Shown: positions 19,320 to 27,371, counted from the first letter of the stretch. The stretch: DNA of 64,000 nt from Pseudoalteromonas sp. CO133X (GCA_004208945.1 SGPE01000015.1:248001-312000); one strand, 5' to 3'. The notes: generated by a model not told the origin, from the letters alone. A program made the numbers and translations.

Positions 19320-19863
19320 CTTTTTTCCCTGTAAAACGTTCTGTCAAATTATTCAAATCACCATTGTGAATTTCATACTTTTCTTCACCATCCTCCATAA
19401 TCCATGTGGGAATGTAATCTTCTTTCCATGTGCAAATACTTGTCGCAACTCTATTGAGGTGTTCATTAGTATTATTCTTAAATTCAAATCTAACTAATGG
19501 GTTAGTTAGTTCGCAATTTAAAAATTTTAGCTTATCCGTGTACTCAGGAATTTCGTCTATGCCAAGCTGAGTCGCCCCCCATAAACCAATGATAGACTGA
19601 TCATCTTTTTCAATAACAATTTTCTGGTGTACTCGGTCTTCGGAAATTAATTTATTCGGAATAGAGGTGAGTATTGTTTTTTTTGGGAAGTGAAAGTGAC
19701 CATATTTACCCGTTGTGACTGTATCACGGCGCTCTACACCATCTATATAGGTCAGTGCGCGAATTATCTCTAAGTTAGTAATGGGTTGACCATTTTCAGC
19801 CACAATGCCATTGACTTCAGGGCATAAAAATACTTCTTTTTTCTTTCTGAACCAGCTAAACAT
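19309..19863 (-). CDS. Array paralogue 1 (DUF6795-like), adjacent to the lipase; possible immunity protein
   Basis: 184 residues from ATG 19863, which has AAGGAG upstream. It starts MFSWFRKKKEVFLCPEVNGIV and contains a transthyretin/carboxypeptidase-regulatory-like pattern (VNGIVAENGQPITNLEI, then GKYGHFHFPK). Later conserved features are FLNCELTNP and ASICTWKEDYIPTWI. It is closely related to the two upstream copies. The opening pattern recalls DUF6795 proteins, which I assign from memory only. Its stop overlaps the lipase start. A signal-peptide-like leader directly upstream is broken by a 2-nt deletion relative to copy 2. Role as lipase immunity is inference. Confidence 0.75.
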   Translation of the reverse strand: MFSWFRKKKEVFLCPEVNGIVAENGQPITNLEIIRALTYIDGVERRDTVTTGKYGHFHFPKKTILTSIPNKLISEDRVHQKIVIEKDDQSIIGLWGATQLGIDEIPEYTDKLKFLNCELTNPLVRFEFKNNTNEHLNRVATSICTWKEDYIPTWIMEDGEEKYEIHNGDLNNLTERFTGKKVEQ

Positions 19864-19954
19864 ATCTTCTCCTTGACCTATAGCTGTGGAAATAATTACA
19901 CACGCAGAGAAGACTAGAATGATGTGGGTAACTTTATTTGTAATTGATTTTCAT
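19864..19954 (-). pseudogene. Frameshifted signal-peptide leader of array paralogue 1
   Basis: Read on the minus strand, the ATG near 19954 gives MKINYK and then a stop, because the A-run is four instead of six. Restoring two bases yields a leader almost the same as copy 2 (ITNKVTHIILVF then SACVIISTAIGQGED) leading in frame into MFSWF. It is therefore either a decayed leader or a homopolymer assembly error. Confidence 0.6.
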
Positions 19955-19978
19955 AAGCAATCTGTGCGTATTTACGGA

Positions 19979-20007
19979 ACACTAATAGATTGAAAAACAG
20001 GTGTAAA
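19979..20007 (-). promoter_or_regulatory. Promoter of array paralogue 1
   Basis: On the minus strand, TTTACA (-35), 17 nt, TAGTGT (-10). The same box pair and spacing occur before the other two paralogues, as does the AATCAAC just upstream of -35 in copies 1 and 2. Conservation between copies is the main support. Confidence 0.6.
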
Positions 20008-20138
20008 GTTGATTGTGCCTTATCGTGGTTCGGTGTGCTATAGAGTTATTATTCCTATTATCTGGCCGGATAACAGAGGCTGCTGAATTTATTTGACGAT
20101 GGTTATAGTTATGGTTGCTACGTTTGCTATTTTAAAAC

Positions 20139-20690
20139 TCATAATGCAACTTCCTTCCCTGTAAAAAGCTCTGTGATCTTATTGAAGTCACCATCATGTA
20201 TTTTGTACTTTATCTCTCCATTCTCTATGATGTGTGTTGGTATATAGTCTTCTTCCCATCTACAAATACTGGAGGCTATCCTATTTAAATGTTCATTATT
20301 GTAATTCTTGAACTCAAACCTAACTAATGTATTTGTAATCTCGCAATTTAAGAATGCTAATTTTTTGGTATATTCTGGTATTTCTTTAATTCCAGACTGA
20401 TTAGCGCTCCAGAGTTCAATTTTATTTTCTTCATTTAGGATAAATACTTCTTGGGAAATACGGTTTTCAACGATAAGTTTATTCGGAATTGAGGAAAAAA
20501 TAGTGATTTTTGGAAAGTGAAAGCGCCCACCTTCATCTGTAATTGCTGTGTCTCGACGGTTAATCTCATCTAAATACATTAACGAACGTATTATTTCTAA
20601 GTTAGGAATGGGTTGACCATCTTCAGTCACAATACCATTGACTTCAGGGCTTAAAAATACCTCATTTTTCTTTCTGAACCAGCTAAACAT
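20139..20690 (-). CDS. Array paralogue 2 (DUF6795-like), with in-frame signal leader
   Basis: 183 residues if translated from ATG 20690, which has AAGGAG upstream. Unlike its siblings, the frame stays open upstream to ATG 20783, adding MKKSITNKITQ and a hydrophobic run (IILAFSACVIIFTAIG), i.e. a signal peptide or anchor. Two products are thus possible: a cytosolic short form and an exported long form. The body matches copies 1 and 3 throughout (VNGIVTEDGQPIPNLEI, FLNCEITN, SICRWEEDYIPT). Function unknown; a lipase-immunity role is inferred from position and duplication. Confidence 0.75.
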   Translation of the reverse strand: MFSWFRKKNEVFLSPEVNGIVTEDGQPIPNLEIIRSLMYLDEINRRDTAITDEGGRFHFPKITIFSSIPNKLIVENRISQEVFILNEENKIELWSANQSGIKEIPEYTKKLAFLNCEITNTLVRFEFKNYNNEHLNRIASSICRWEEDYIPTHIIENGEIKYKIHDGDFNKITELFTGKEVAL

Positions 20691-20783
20691 ATCGTCTCCT
20701 TGACCAATAGCTGTGAAAATAATCACACACGCAGAGAAGGCTAGAATGATCTGAGTAATTTTATTTGTAATTGATTTTTTCAT
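20691..20783 (-). other. In-frame signal-peptide-like leader of array paralogue 2
   Basis: Codons from ATG 20783 give a basic n-region (KKSITNK) and a 16-residue hydrophobic core, then GQGDD before the internal ATG. The GQGD codons contain the AAGGAG that would serve the internal start, so one stretch both encodes peptide and acts as ribosome site. Confidence 0.6.
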
Positions 20784-20807
20784 AAGCAATCCGTGCGTAT
20801 TGAGGGG

Positions 20808-20836
20808 ACTCTAATAAATAGAAAAACAGATGTAAA
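20808..20836 (-). promoter_or_regulatory. Promoter of array paralogue 2
   Basis: On the minus strand, TTTACA, 17 nt, TAGAGT, about 25 nt before the leader ATG. It shares upstream AACAATCAAC with copy 1. Confidence 0.6.
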
Positions 20837-20936
20837 GTTGATTGTTCCTTTTTTGTAATTCAACATGCTTCGATATAGGCAATTACACAAAATTAGTTAT
20901 AGTCACCTGTTTTGACTTTTTCCATGTCAATCTTCC

Positions 20937-21461
20937 TTATATTTCAGTTAAATCTGTTAGGTCATAATTATTTATTCGGTATTGTTTACCATTCTTTAAA
21001 AGTTTATAGGGTAAAAAATCCTCTTCCCACCTACAAATGCTTTGAGCTACGTAGTTACGATGCTTATTTTTTTGATTTTTGAACTCAAATACAACATGAG
21101 GATCAGTTATTTGGCAGTTCAAGAATGACAGCTTCTTACTGTACTCCGGAATTTCATTAATACCAGCTTGAGTTGCAACCCATAAAGGAGTTAGCTCATC
21201 TTCTCTTTCAATAAAAATTTCTTGAGAAACACGATGCTCAGCAATCAACTTATCAGGTATTGAGGATAAAATTGTTTTTTTAGGGAAGTGAAAGCGCCCA
21301 TTTTCATCGGTTATTGCAGCGTCTCGATGAACTTTTTCATCTATGTAGATTAATGAGCGAATTATTTCTAAGTTAGCAATGGGTTGACCATTTTCAGTCA
21401 CGATACCATTGACTTCAGGGCATAAAAATACTTCTTTTTTCTTTCTGAACCAGCTAAACAT
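20937..21461 (-). CDS. Array paralogue 3 (DUF6795-like)
   Basis: 174 residues from ATG 21461 with AAGGAG upstream. It shares the N terminus MFSWFRKKKEVFLCPEVNGIV with copy 1 and the core features FLNCQITDP and SICRWEEDFLPY, but is about ten residues shorter and more diverged at the C terminus. It is the first gene of the minus-strand array and lies farthest from the lipase. The upstream leader is unrelated in sequence to those of copies 1 and 2 and is out of frame with the body by one base. Confidence 0.75.
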   Translation of the reverse strand: MFSWFRKKKEVFLCPEVNGIVTENGQPIANLEIIRSLIYIDEKVHRDAAITDENGRFHFPKKTILSSIPDKLIAEHRVSQEIFIEREDELTPLWVATQAGINEIPEYSKKLSFLNCQITDPHVVFEFKNQKNKHRNYVAQSICRWEEDFLPYKLLKNGKQYRINNYDLTDLTEI

Positions 21462-21550
21462 ACTTCTCCTTGACTAATAACTGGAAAAATAACGGCGCAA
21501 ACAAGAATGAGCAAGACAACGAATCGAGGGTTTAAGCTAGGTATATTCAT
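21398..21550 (-). CDS. Overlapping 50-residue leader ORF before array paralogue 3
   Basis: ATG 21550 opens a 50-codon frame: MNIPSLNPRF, a hydrophobic run VVLLILVCAVIFPVIS, then QGEV and 20 residues read out of frame across the start of paralogue 3. One missing base in the GGAGAAG(A)TATG junction separates the frames. It may be a leader peptide coupling translation, or the remains of an in-frame signal peptide. Confidence 0.4.
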   Translation of the reverse strand: MNIPSLNPRFVVLLILVCAVIFPVISQGEVCLAGSERKKKYFYALKSMVS

Positions 21551-21573
21551 AGGCAGTCCTTGCACTTTTTCAG

Positions 21574-21602
21574 ACATTAATAAAGAATGAACGTAATGTA
21601 AA
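21574..21602 (-). promoter_or_regulatory. Promoter of array paralogue 3
   Basis: On the minus strand, TTTACA, 17 nt, TAATGT, about 23 nt before the leader ATG at 21550, the same boxes and spacing as before copies 1 and 2. Confidence 0.6.
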
Positions 21603-21854
21603 GAGTAATGTTCCTATTTTAATTGTTCGTTACTTTGAAAAAGATAATTGGCGCAGAGTTGAGGTGTTGCACTGGCATGGCAACTTCTGAAATATATATT
21701 ATTACTTTGATATGTTTGTATTTTTAGGATACTTTTTTGTGTGTTTGACACAGCTTAATAGGTAAAAAAGAGCGAAGAAAAAGTTAGGGCTGCTACTTGT
21801 TGGGGTAGACCTCTGGAGAGGTGTGTACTTGGTTATACTGATAGGAATAAATAA
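21603..21854. other. AT-rich divergent intergenic region between the two triplet arrays
   Basis: This region separates the minus-strand lipase/paralogue array from the plus-strand small membrane protein array. I see no ORF of note. A TATACT at 21834 looks like a -10 box but is too close to the start at 21855 and has no matching -35. An AGGA at 21843 serves as ribosome site for the next gene. Confidence 0.5.
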
Positions 21855-22199
21855 ATGAGCGGTGCTTATATTTTTCACTTATTACTGATATTTTTAGGTA
21901 TCTCTTTTCTTATTTCTATGCTGTTATTTTTACGTTTTACTATTCGTCGATTAGATAAAAAAGTTAAAAAAGAGGGGAGTGGTACGCCTAGCTGGGATAG
22001 GGGGGGAATGGGGCTTCGAGTTGGCGTGTATTCAGTTGTACTGGTTCGTGGTAAAAAAGGAAGCTCCCCGATACCGGACGAAGATATAATCCTGCGTTAT
22101 GCTCGCCCTATAGATAGAGTACTGGCATTTACTGTCGATTTAAGCCTTTTAGGGATGTTTATATTATGGCTTGCAGGGAAGTGGTTAGGATATTTTTAA
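21855..22199 (+). CDS. Small two-helix membrane protein, triplet copy A
   Basis: 114 residues. An N-terminal hydrophobic helix (about 6-27) is followed by a basic cytosolic-type loop, TIRRLDKKVKKEG, then the block GTPSWDRGGMGLRVG, a variable hydrophobic/polar stretch, DEDIILRYARPIDRVLAF and a C-terminal helix (about 95-113). The same order recurs in copies B and C. The central blocks are the most conserved part and presumably functional. I do not recognise the family. An AGGA ribosome site is 8 nt upstream. Confidence 0.72.
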   Translation: MSGAYIFHLLLIFLGISFLISMLLFLRFTIRRLDKKVKKEGSGTPSWDRGGMGLRVGVYSVVLVRGKKGSSPIPDEDIILRYARPIDRVLAFTVDLSLLGMFILWLAGKWLGYF

Positions 22200-22293
22200 C
22201 CGTGCCTTTATTTGGTTATTTAGGCATGCAGCAGACTAAAATGCCCTAAGAGCTAATAATTACACGAGTCAACTAACTACAGACTGCTTTATG

Positions 22294-22345
22294 ATAAAAG
22301 TTCAAATATGAGTTTCTTTTAATGGAAATAAAAAGTGTTTTTGAA
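22294..22345 (+). repeat. Direct repeat at the start of copy B (paired with 22765-22816)
   Basis: About 52 bp spanning the upstream region and first codons of copy B recur with about one or two mismatches before copy C, showing that B and C arose by recent tandem duplication. Copy A lacks it. Confidence 0.8.
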
Positions 22346-22669
22346 GTTTTAAATGTAATTTTTGTATTAGGCTTTCTCATTTCGGGATTTTGTTTTACGC
22401 GCTTAACCATTCGTCATCTTGACAAAAAAATCAAAGAGGAAGGTGAAGGAACACCGTCATGGGATAGGGGCGGGATGGGTCTTAGAGTAGGTATGTATGC
22501 GGTCACACTGATAAAGAATAAGTCAGATAAAGCATCTCTTACAGAGGATGAGATCATTCTACGTCATGCAAGGCCTATCGACCGTGTTCTAGCTTTTTCT
22601 ATGAGTATAAGTTTAGTGGCTATATTTATATTATGGCCTTTAGGGAAATGGCTGGGCTATTTAGTTTAG
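22322..22669 (+). CDS. Small two-helix membrane protein, triplet copy B
   Basis: 115 residues. Same layout as copy A: helix (about 10-28), TIRHLDKKIKEEG, GTPSWDRGGMGLRVGMY, a short variable stretch (TLIKNKSDKASL), DEIILRHARPIDRVLAF and a C-terminal helix. It has no Shine-Dalgarno sequence. Instead, a four-codon ORF (MSFF) from ATG 22308 ends in TAATG overlapping the start codon, which suggests translation by termination-reinitiation. Function unknown. Confidence 0.72.
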   Translation: MEIKSVFEVLNVIFVLGFLISGFCFTRLTIRHLDKKIKEEGEGTPSWDRGGMGLRVGMYAVTLIKNKSDKASLTEDEIILRHARPIDRVLAFSMSISLVAIFILWPLGKWLGYLV

Positions 22670-22764
22670 TATTTGTTTTGGTTAACTTCAGCATTTAGGC
22701 ACGGAGCTAGATTTAATACATGCAGTTTTTAGTAATGAGCCAACTAACTACAAGTAATTGTATT

Positions 22765-22816
22765 ATAAAAGTTCAAATATGAGTTTCTTTTAATGGAAAT
22801 GAAAAGTGTTTTTGAA
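22765..22816 (+). repeat. Direct repeat at the start of copy C (paired with 22294-22345)
   Basis: Second copy of the repeat described at 22294-22345, including the MSFF mini-ORF and the first codons of copy C. Confidence 0.8.
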
Positions 22817-23140
22817 GTGTTGAATGTAATTTTTTTAGTTAGTTTCTTAATTTCAGGGTTACTTTTTACACGGCTCACAATCCGCCGATTAGATAGAAAA
22901 GTGAAAGAGGAAGGAAGCGGAACGCCAAGTTGGGACCGTGGTGGAATGGGTCTTAGAGTTGGTATGTATGCAGGAATATTAGTTCGAGGTAAAAAAGGAA
23001 AAACCCCTCTAGCAAATGAAGATATCATTTTACGCCATGCAAGACCAATAGACCGTTTTCTGGCATTTTTTATGGATATCAGCCTAATTGGTATGATTCT
23101 TTTAGGTATAGCGGGGTTGTGTTTGGGATACTTTGACTAG
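22793..23140 (+). CDS. Small two-helix membrane protein, triplet copy C
   Basis: 115 residues, the closest relative of copy B at the N terminus (MEMKSVFEVLNVIF versus MEIKSVFEVLNVIF) but closer to copy A in the middle (ILVRGKKGKTPLANEDIILRHARPIDR). This mosaic pattern hints at recombination among copies. It retains both hydrophobic ends and the GTPSWDRGGMGLRVG block, and the MSFF mini-ORF precedes it. It is followed by a terminator at 23188. Function unknown. Confidence 0.72.
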   Translation: MEMKSVFEVLNVIFLVSFLISGLLFTRLTIRRLDRKVKEEGSGTPSWDRGGMGLRVGMYAGILVRGKKGKTPLANEDIILRHARPIDRFLAFFMDISLIGMILLGIAGLCLGYFD

Positions 23141-23187
23141 CAATACCCTAAAGTGGCTTAGTGTTTAGAAATTAATGCAATTTAATG

Positions 23188-23223
23188 AGCGCGATGATTA
23201 ATAAAAATCATCACGCTTTTTTT
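23188..23223 (+). terminator. Terminator after the small membrane protein array
   Basis: AGCGCGATGATT / AATCATCACGCT, one mismatch, followed by seven T. It lies between the array and the convergent gene ending at 23231. Confidence 0.82.
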
Positions 23224-23230
23224 ATGCCTG

Positions 23231-25237
23231 TTAGAATTTTAATAAGGGGAGTAGGCTGTGTTTGCTATCAGTCCACATTGCCGACTCGCTATGTGGGTAG
23301 CGTTTAATGGGCGACAAATCACTGATAGATACACGATTTAAAAAAGCCTGATTATCAGTTAGCACCACCCAGTCTGAGCCTATGTCTGATGGGCTATGGC
23401 CTTGATAGCTAAACTTTAACATAGCCTTATTAAAGTGTTGGCTATGTGCCTGTAATACTGGCAATAAGTCAATATGGTTATTTGAGATATGCACAATTAA
23501 TACGCCATTTTCATTGAGTCTTTGCCAATAAAGCGATATTGCTTCTTGGGTTAGCAAATGCGCAGGAATTACATCACTGGTAAATGCATCAATAATTAAT
23601 ACGTCAAATATTTCGCTCGCATTATTTTTTAGCGCTATACGGCCATCTCCCAAGGTCACTTTGAGCTTAGCTTCACTGTTTTCTAAGTAAGAGAAATAAT
23701 GCTTTGCCATCTCGACCACAGCAGGGTTTAACTCAAAAAAGTGAATACTATCCTGCTGGTCTGCAAACCGAGCTAAAACACCTGCACCCAAACCAATTAC
23801 ACCAATGTTTAGTGCGCTTTGTTGCTTTAGTATGGCAAGTGATTTAGCGACACCAGTATGTTGGTGGTAGTAACTTTGCCCAAACTGTTGGTTTGCGTTT
23901 AATGGTTCAGAGCCATGAATCGTGGTGCCGTCAATTAAGCGTCTTTCTTTTATTGACTGAGTGTTTATATCTTTTACCGCTAAATAGCCATAAAAGTTGC
24001 GGCTAGTGGCAACGTTATATTGATTAAAGTTTACAGCTAAAAAACAATAACATGATAGCCAAGCAACGGAGCTGGTTGCGAGAGTGAATTTGAGCTGTTT
24101 TGTCGTAGTTTCAGCTTTTAGTTGGAAATAACAGACAGCACTAAAAATAACGGCTAATGCAAGTAAGTACTCGTCAATTTGGACGAATAGCAATGGGGCA
24201 ATGAGCGTACTGAAAAGCGAACCTAACACACCGCCAAGGGCGATATAGAAATAAAAAATCGTAAATTGCTCATTTTCAGGGGCCTTGCTTCTAAGCTCAC
24301 CGTGGCAAATCATGCAGGCGGTAAATAGAATCAGGCTGTAAATTATAAGCTGGGCTAGGGCATTGAATAAGCTGCCAAAATAAAACATCAGCAGGCCTGC
24401 AAAAGCCGAAAATATAAACGCATATGCCCACTTATGACGCTGATAATTTGCTTTGTTGGCAAACGTGTAACTAAAGGTGAGCAAGTAAATTACAAGGGGC
24501 AGTGACCAAAGTAATGGCATGGGTGGAATATTAGTGCTGATCATATGCGTGGTAGATACCAACATGGCTGAGCTTAAGGCACTGAGTAACAGCCATTGAC
24601 CTTTACCTTTTAATACCGTGATATGCCTAGTTTGAATAGGCGCTCTTGATATGTCGGGTGCTTTTTTTAGTAAAAATATTACAAGAAGTGTTAATAACAA
24701 GCAGTAGCTGATAAGTCCAAATAGCCAGTAGGTAGTTTGCTGCTCTAAAGAAAATAGTAATTCATAAACGAGCGGGTAGCTCATTAACGCCAGTAAAGAA
24801 CCCAAGTTTGAGATGGAATACCAATGGTAAGGCACTTGTGCTGAAGCAGTTTGCACATACCACCTTTGTAAAAGCACGCTGGTGGCGCTCAGTAGAATAA
24901 ATATTGGACCAATTTCTATAAATAAATTAACAAACACCGCAAGCGTAGGCGGCCACTTTGTGAGATTTGGGGCTGCAAATTTTGTCACAACAATGAGTGT
25001 GGCACAGGTGACTAAAACTATATGGGTGACTACCTGCAACTTAATATGAAAGCGACCCATGTTATGCGCATAGAAATAGCCAATAAGTAACATGACTTGA
25101 TAAAACACTAAACTCGCTGACCAAATAGATGCACCACCACCAAATTGGGGTAGAAGTTGTTTTGAAAGCATCGGCTGAATTTGAAAAATTAAAAAAGCAC
25201 TGATGAAAATAGTGAGCGTTGATAAATATTTATACAT
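23231..25237 (-). CDS. Membrane-fused spermidine synthase-like protein
   Basis: 668 residues. About ten to twelve hydrophobic segments occupy the N-terminal 400 residues (beginning FISAFLIFQIQPMLSKQLLPQFGG, the standard opening of this family). A C-terminal aminopropyltransferase-like Rossmann domain (about 460-650) has IGVIGLGAGVLARF, the acidic FFELNPAVVEMA, DGRIAL and the active-site-region DVLIIDAFTSDVIPAHL. Such proteins are annotated as fused MFS/spermidine synthase; real substrates are unknown and several lack true polyamine activity. It is divergent from the winged-helix regulator at 25368, sharing a 130-bp control region. Confidence 0.88.
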   Translation of the reverse strand: MYKYLSTLTIFISAFLIFQIQPMLSKQLLPQFGGGASIWSASLVFYQVMLLIGYFYAHNMGRFHIKLQVVTHIVLVTCATLIVVTKFAAPNLTKWPPTLAVFVNLFIEIGPIFILLSATSVLLQRWYVQTASAQVPYHWYSISNLGSLLALMSYPLVYELLFSLEQQTTYWLFGLISYCLLLTLLVIFLLKKAPDISRAPIQTRHITVLKGKGQWLLLSALSSAMLVSTTHMISTNIPPMPLLWSLPLVIYLLTFSYTFANKANYQRHKWAYAFIFSAFAGLLMFYFGSLFNALAQLIIYSLILFTACMICHGELRSKAPENEQFTIFYFYIALGGVLGSLFSTLIAPLLFVQIDEYLLALAVIFSAVCYFQLKAETTTKQLKFTLATSSVAWLSCYCFLAVNFNQYNVATSRNFYGYLAVKDINTQSIKERRLIDGTTIHGSEPLNANQQFGQSYYHQHTGVAKSLAILKQQSALNIGVIGLGAGVLARFADQQDSIHFFELNPAVVEMAKHYFSYLENSEAKLKVTLGDGRIALKNNASEIFDVLIIDAFTSDVIPAHLLTQEAISLYWQRLNENGVLIVHISNNHIDLLPVLQAHSQHFNKAMLKFSYQGHSPSDIGSDWVVLTDNQAFLNRVSISDLSPIKRYPHSESAMWTDSKHSLLPLLKF

Positions 25238-25367
25238 TGTTTTTATTACCTATTTTGACATAACAAAAACAATCTAATAGCCAGAGCAAAGTGACAATGG
25301 AGTAACCCTTGAGTTTCTCTTAAGAAAACCTTAATCTTTGATTCGTAAATATTTATTGGAGAAGTAA

Positions 25368-27371
25368 GTGGCGCGTTATCGAATCGGCAAATTTGCAATT
25401 GATGAGAGTCGATGTTTAATTTCATCGCAAGATTATGAGCAAATAGTCGAGCCAAAGGTCATGGATGTATTACATACTCTTTATTTAAATAAGGGGGAAG
25501 TGGTAAGCCAAGAAGTAATCTTTGCAAAAGTATGGCCTAATGCTACCTACAACCCGAGTTCGGTACAGCGTTGTATCGCATTGCTACGAAAAGCACTCCA
25601 AGAAGATGCCAAAAATCCACAGTTTATAATTACACACCCTAAGCGCGGTTATAGCCTTGAAAAAGTAACTGAGGGGCAAGCAAAAACACTAAAAGTGCAA
25701 TTTTTGCCGTTGTTAGTTGTTCTGCTAATTAGTTTTGTTGTTATTGCTTGGCAGCTAACACCTCAACAGAAAGTAAATACTCACTTTAACCAGTTAATGC
25801 CACTCACTTCGAGTGAACTAAACGAAGCTAACTTATCACTTTCACATAGTGGTAAGTACCTCGCTTTTGTGCGAGGCGATAAAGAGAGCCAACATATTTG
25901 GATTAAAGAGCTCTTAACAGAGCGAGAGGTGAGGCTGACTGAAGATGCCGCAAGCTACTATGCTTTGGGGTGGTCTACCTCCGATAATGCGATCGCGTTT
26001 GTAAAAACCGTAGACCAAACACAATCACTCAACACCTTAAGCATAGATTTATCAAGATTTCTGCCATTAGAGCAAACGACAGTGAGTGTTTTTAATGACA
26101 GCGTATTAACCAGTCATCATATAGATTGGGGGGCTGATAAGCGACTCTATTACATAGAAAAAGAGAAACAAAACAACGATACTCGACTTGTCTCACTGGA
26201 TTTAAACACTAAACAAAAGACACGCTTAGTAACAGCAGCACAACAAGATTGGTTACTTGTGAGTGCGTTATCTAAAGATGGTACTAAAATCGCATTAGGC
26301 ATGGAAGCAGGGCAAAACAAATACCGTATTGATGTACTTGACCTTACCAATAGAAAATTACAAACCATTACTATCATAGAAGATGGTATTCAAGGCTTAA
26401 GCTGGCACCCAAATAATCAAGCGTTATTAATTAGTCAACGCAATCAGCTTATTCACTTAGACCTTGGTGGTGAGCTACAGCTAATTCCATTTAATAATTA
26501 TCAAATAATTCGTGATGCACAGTACACATCAAACGCTGAAGCTATTTTGATGGAGTTAGTAAATGTTGATGTGGATATTGTCAGCCAAACACGCGCTAAA
26601 CCAGACACTCTGACCAAACTCGTTGATACCTCATCAATCGACTTTCTTCCCGTGTTTTCGCCAGATTCTACTCAATTTGTATTTGAGTCACATCGTTTTG
26701 GATTAAAACAATTATTTTTATACGACAATGGTAAGCAAACACGTATTTTTTCAAACCCTGATAACCATGAGTTATTTGGGATTGTTTGGAGCCAAGACGC
26801 TCGACAGGTATACACTGCAAGTAAAGATACATTATTTAAAATTGATTTAAGCAGTGGCACTTATGAATCAATTCCTCATGGTAATCATTCTTTTTATTTA
26901 AGAGAAATGTATCATAATGAAAACGCAATTCTGGTTTCTTATCGCGCAGAGGATGGACAGATATTTCACCCGGCTAAATTTGATTTAACAAGTCTAACTT
27001 TGACACCGTTTACAGGCTCAGGGAAACGCTTAAGTTGCTATGGTATGGATTTAGATGAGCAAGATCAGATTTACTTTTCGAACAGTAACGAAGTGTTTCG
27101 AGTTAATAGCCATGGCGATATAGAGACTGTTTGGCAAGCAGCTAACAATGACATCATTGGTATATCTGTGAGTAACCAGCAATTAGCCGTTACCATGGAG
27201 TATGCTGATAAAGTCAGCTTTCAGCGTATTGATTTAGCAACTGCCAAAACTGAACGTTGGCAATTAGCACAACCTAAGCAACATATGCTGATCAACAGTG
27301 CTCATGATTTAAGCGAGTTTTTATATCTTACAGAACCAATTAGAACTCGCAAATTGGTTAAACTCCAGTAG
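25368..27371 (+). CDS. CadC/ToxR-type winged-helix regulator with a beta-propeller sensor
   Basis: 667 residues from GTG 25368 (GGAG upstream). Residues 1-95 form an OmpR-type winged helix (RYRIGKFAIDESRCLI start; AKVWPNATYNPSSVQRCIALLRKAL; THPKRGYSLE). A membrane helix follows at about 110-127. The remaining 530 residues contain repeats of the PD40/TolB type (LSLSHSGKYLAFVRG, FSPDSTQFVFESHR), indicating a periplasmic beta-propeller. It is probably a one-step membrane sensor that binds DNA directly. The divergent fused spermidine-synthase-like gene is a natural target, by position only. Confidence 0.9.
   Translation: MARYRIGKFAIDESRCLISSQDYEQIVEPKVMDVLHTLYLNKGEVVSQEVIFAKVWPNATYNPSSVQRCIALLRKALQEDAKNPQFIITHPKRGYSLEKVTEGQAKTLKVQFLPLLVVLLISFVVIAWQLTPQQKVNTHFNQLMPLTSSELNEANLSLSHSGKYLAFVRGDKESQHIWIKELLTEREVRLTEDAASYYALGWSTSDNAIAFVKTVDQTQSLNTLSIDLSRFLPLEQTTVSVFNDSVLTSHHIDWGADKRLYYIEKEKQNNDTRLVSLDLNTKQKTRLVTAAQQDWLLVSALSKDGTKIALGMEAGQNKYRIDVLDLTNRKLQTITIIEDGIQGLSWHPNNQALLISQRNQLIHLDLGGELQLIPFNNYQIIRDAQYTSNAEAILMELVNVDVDIVSQTRAKPDTLTKLVDTSSIDFLPVFSPDSTQFVFESHRFGLKQLFLYDNGKQTRIFSNPDNHELFGIVWSQDARQVYTASKDTLFKIDLSSGTYESIPHGNHSFYLREMYHNENAILVSYRAEDGQIFHPAKFDLTSLTLTPFTGSGKRLSCYGMDLDEQDQIYFSNSNEVFRVNSHGDIETVWQAANNDIIGISVSNQQLAVTMEYADKVSFQRIDLATAKTERWQLAQPKQHMLINSAHDLSEFLYLTEPIRTRKLVKLQ

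Noticed and set aside
21834..21839. TATACT as a -10 box for small membrane protein copy A
   Set aside because: It is 15 nt from the start codon and has no -35 partner at a suitable distance.
21462..23190. CRISPR-like or IS-derived repeats in the triplet region
   Set aside because: The repeats are whole-gene duplications, with no spacer pattern, terminal inverted repeats or transposase.
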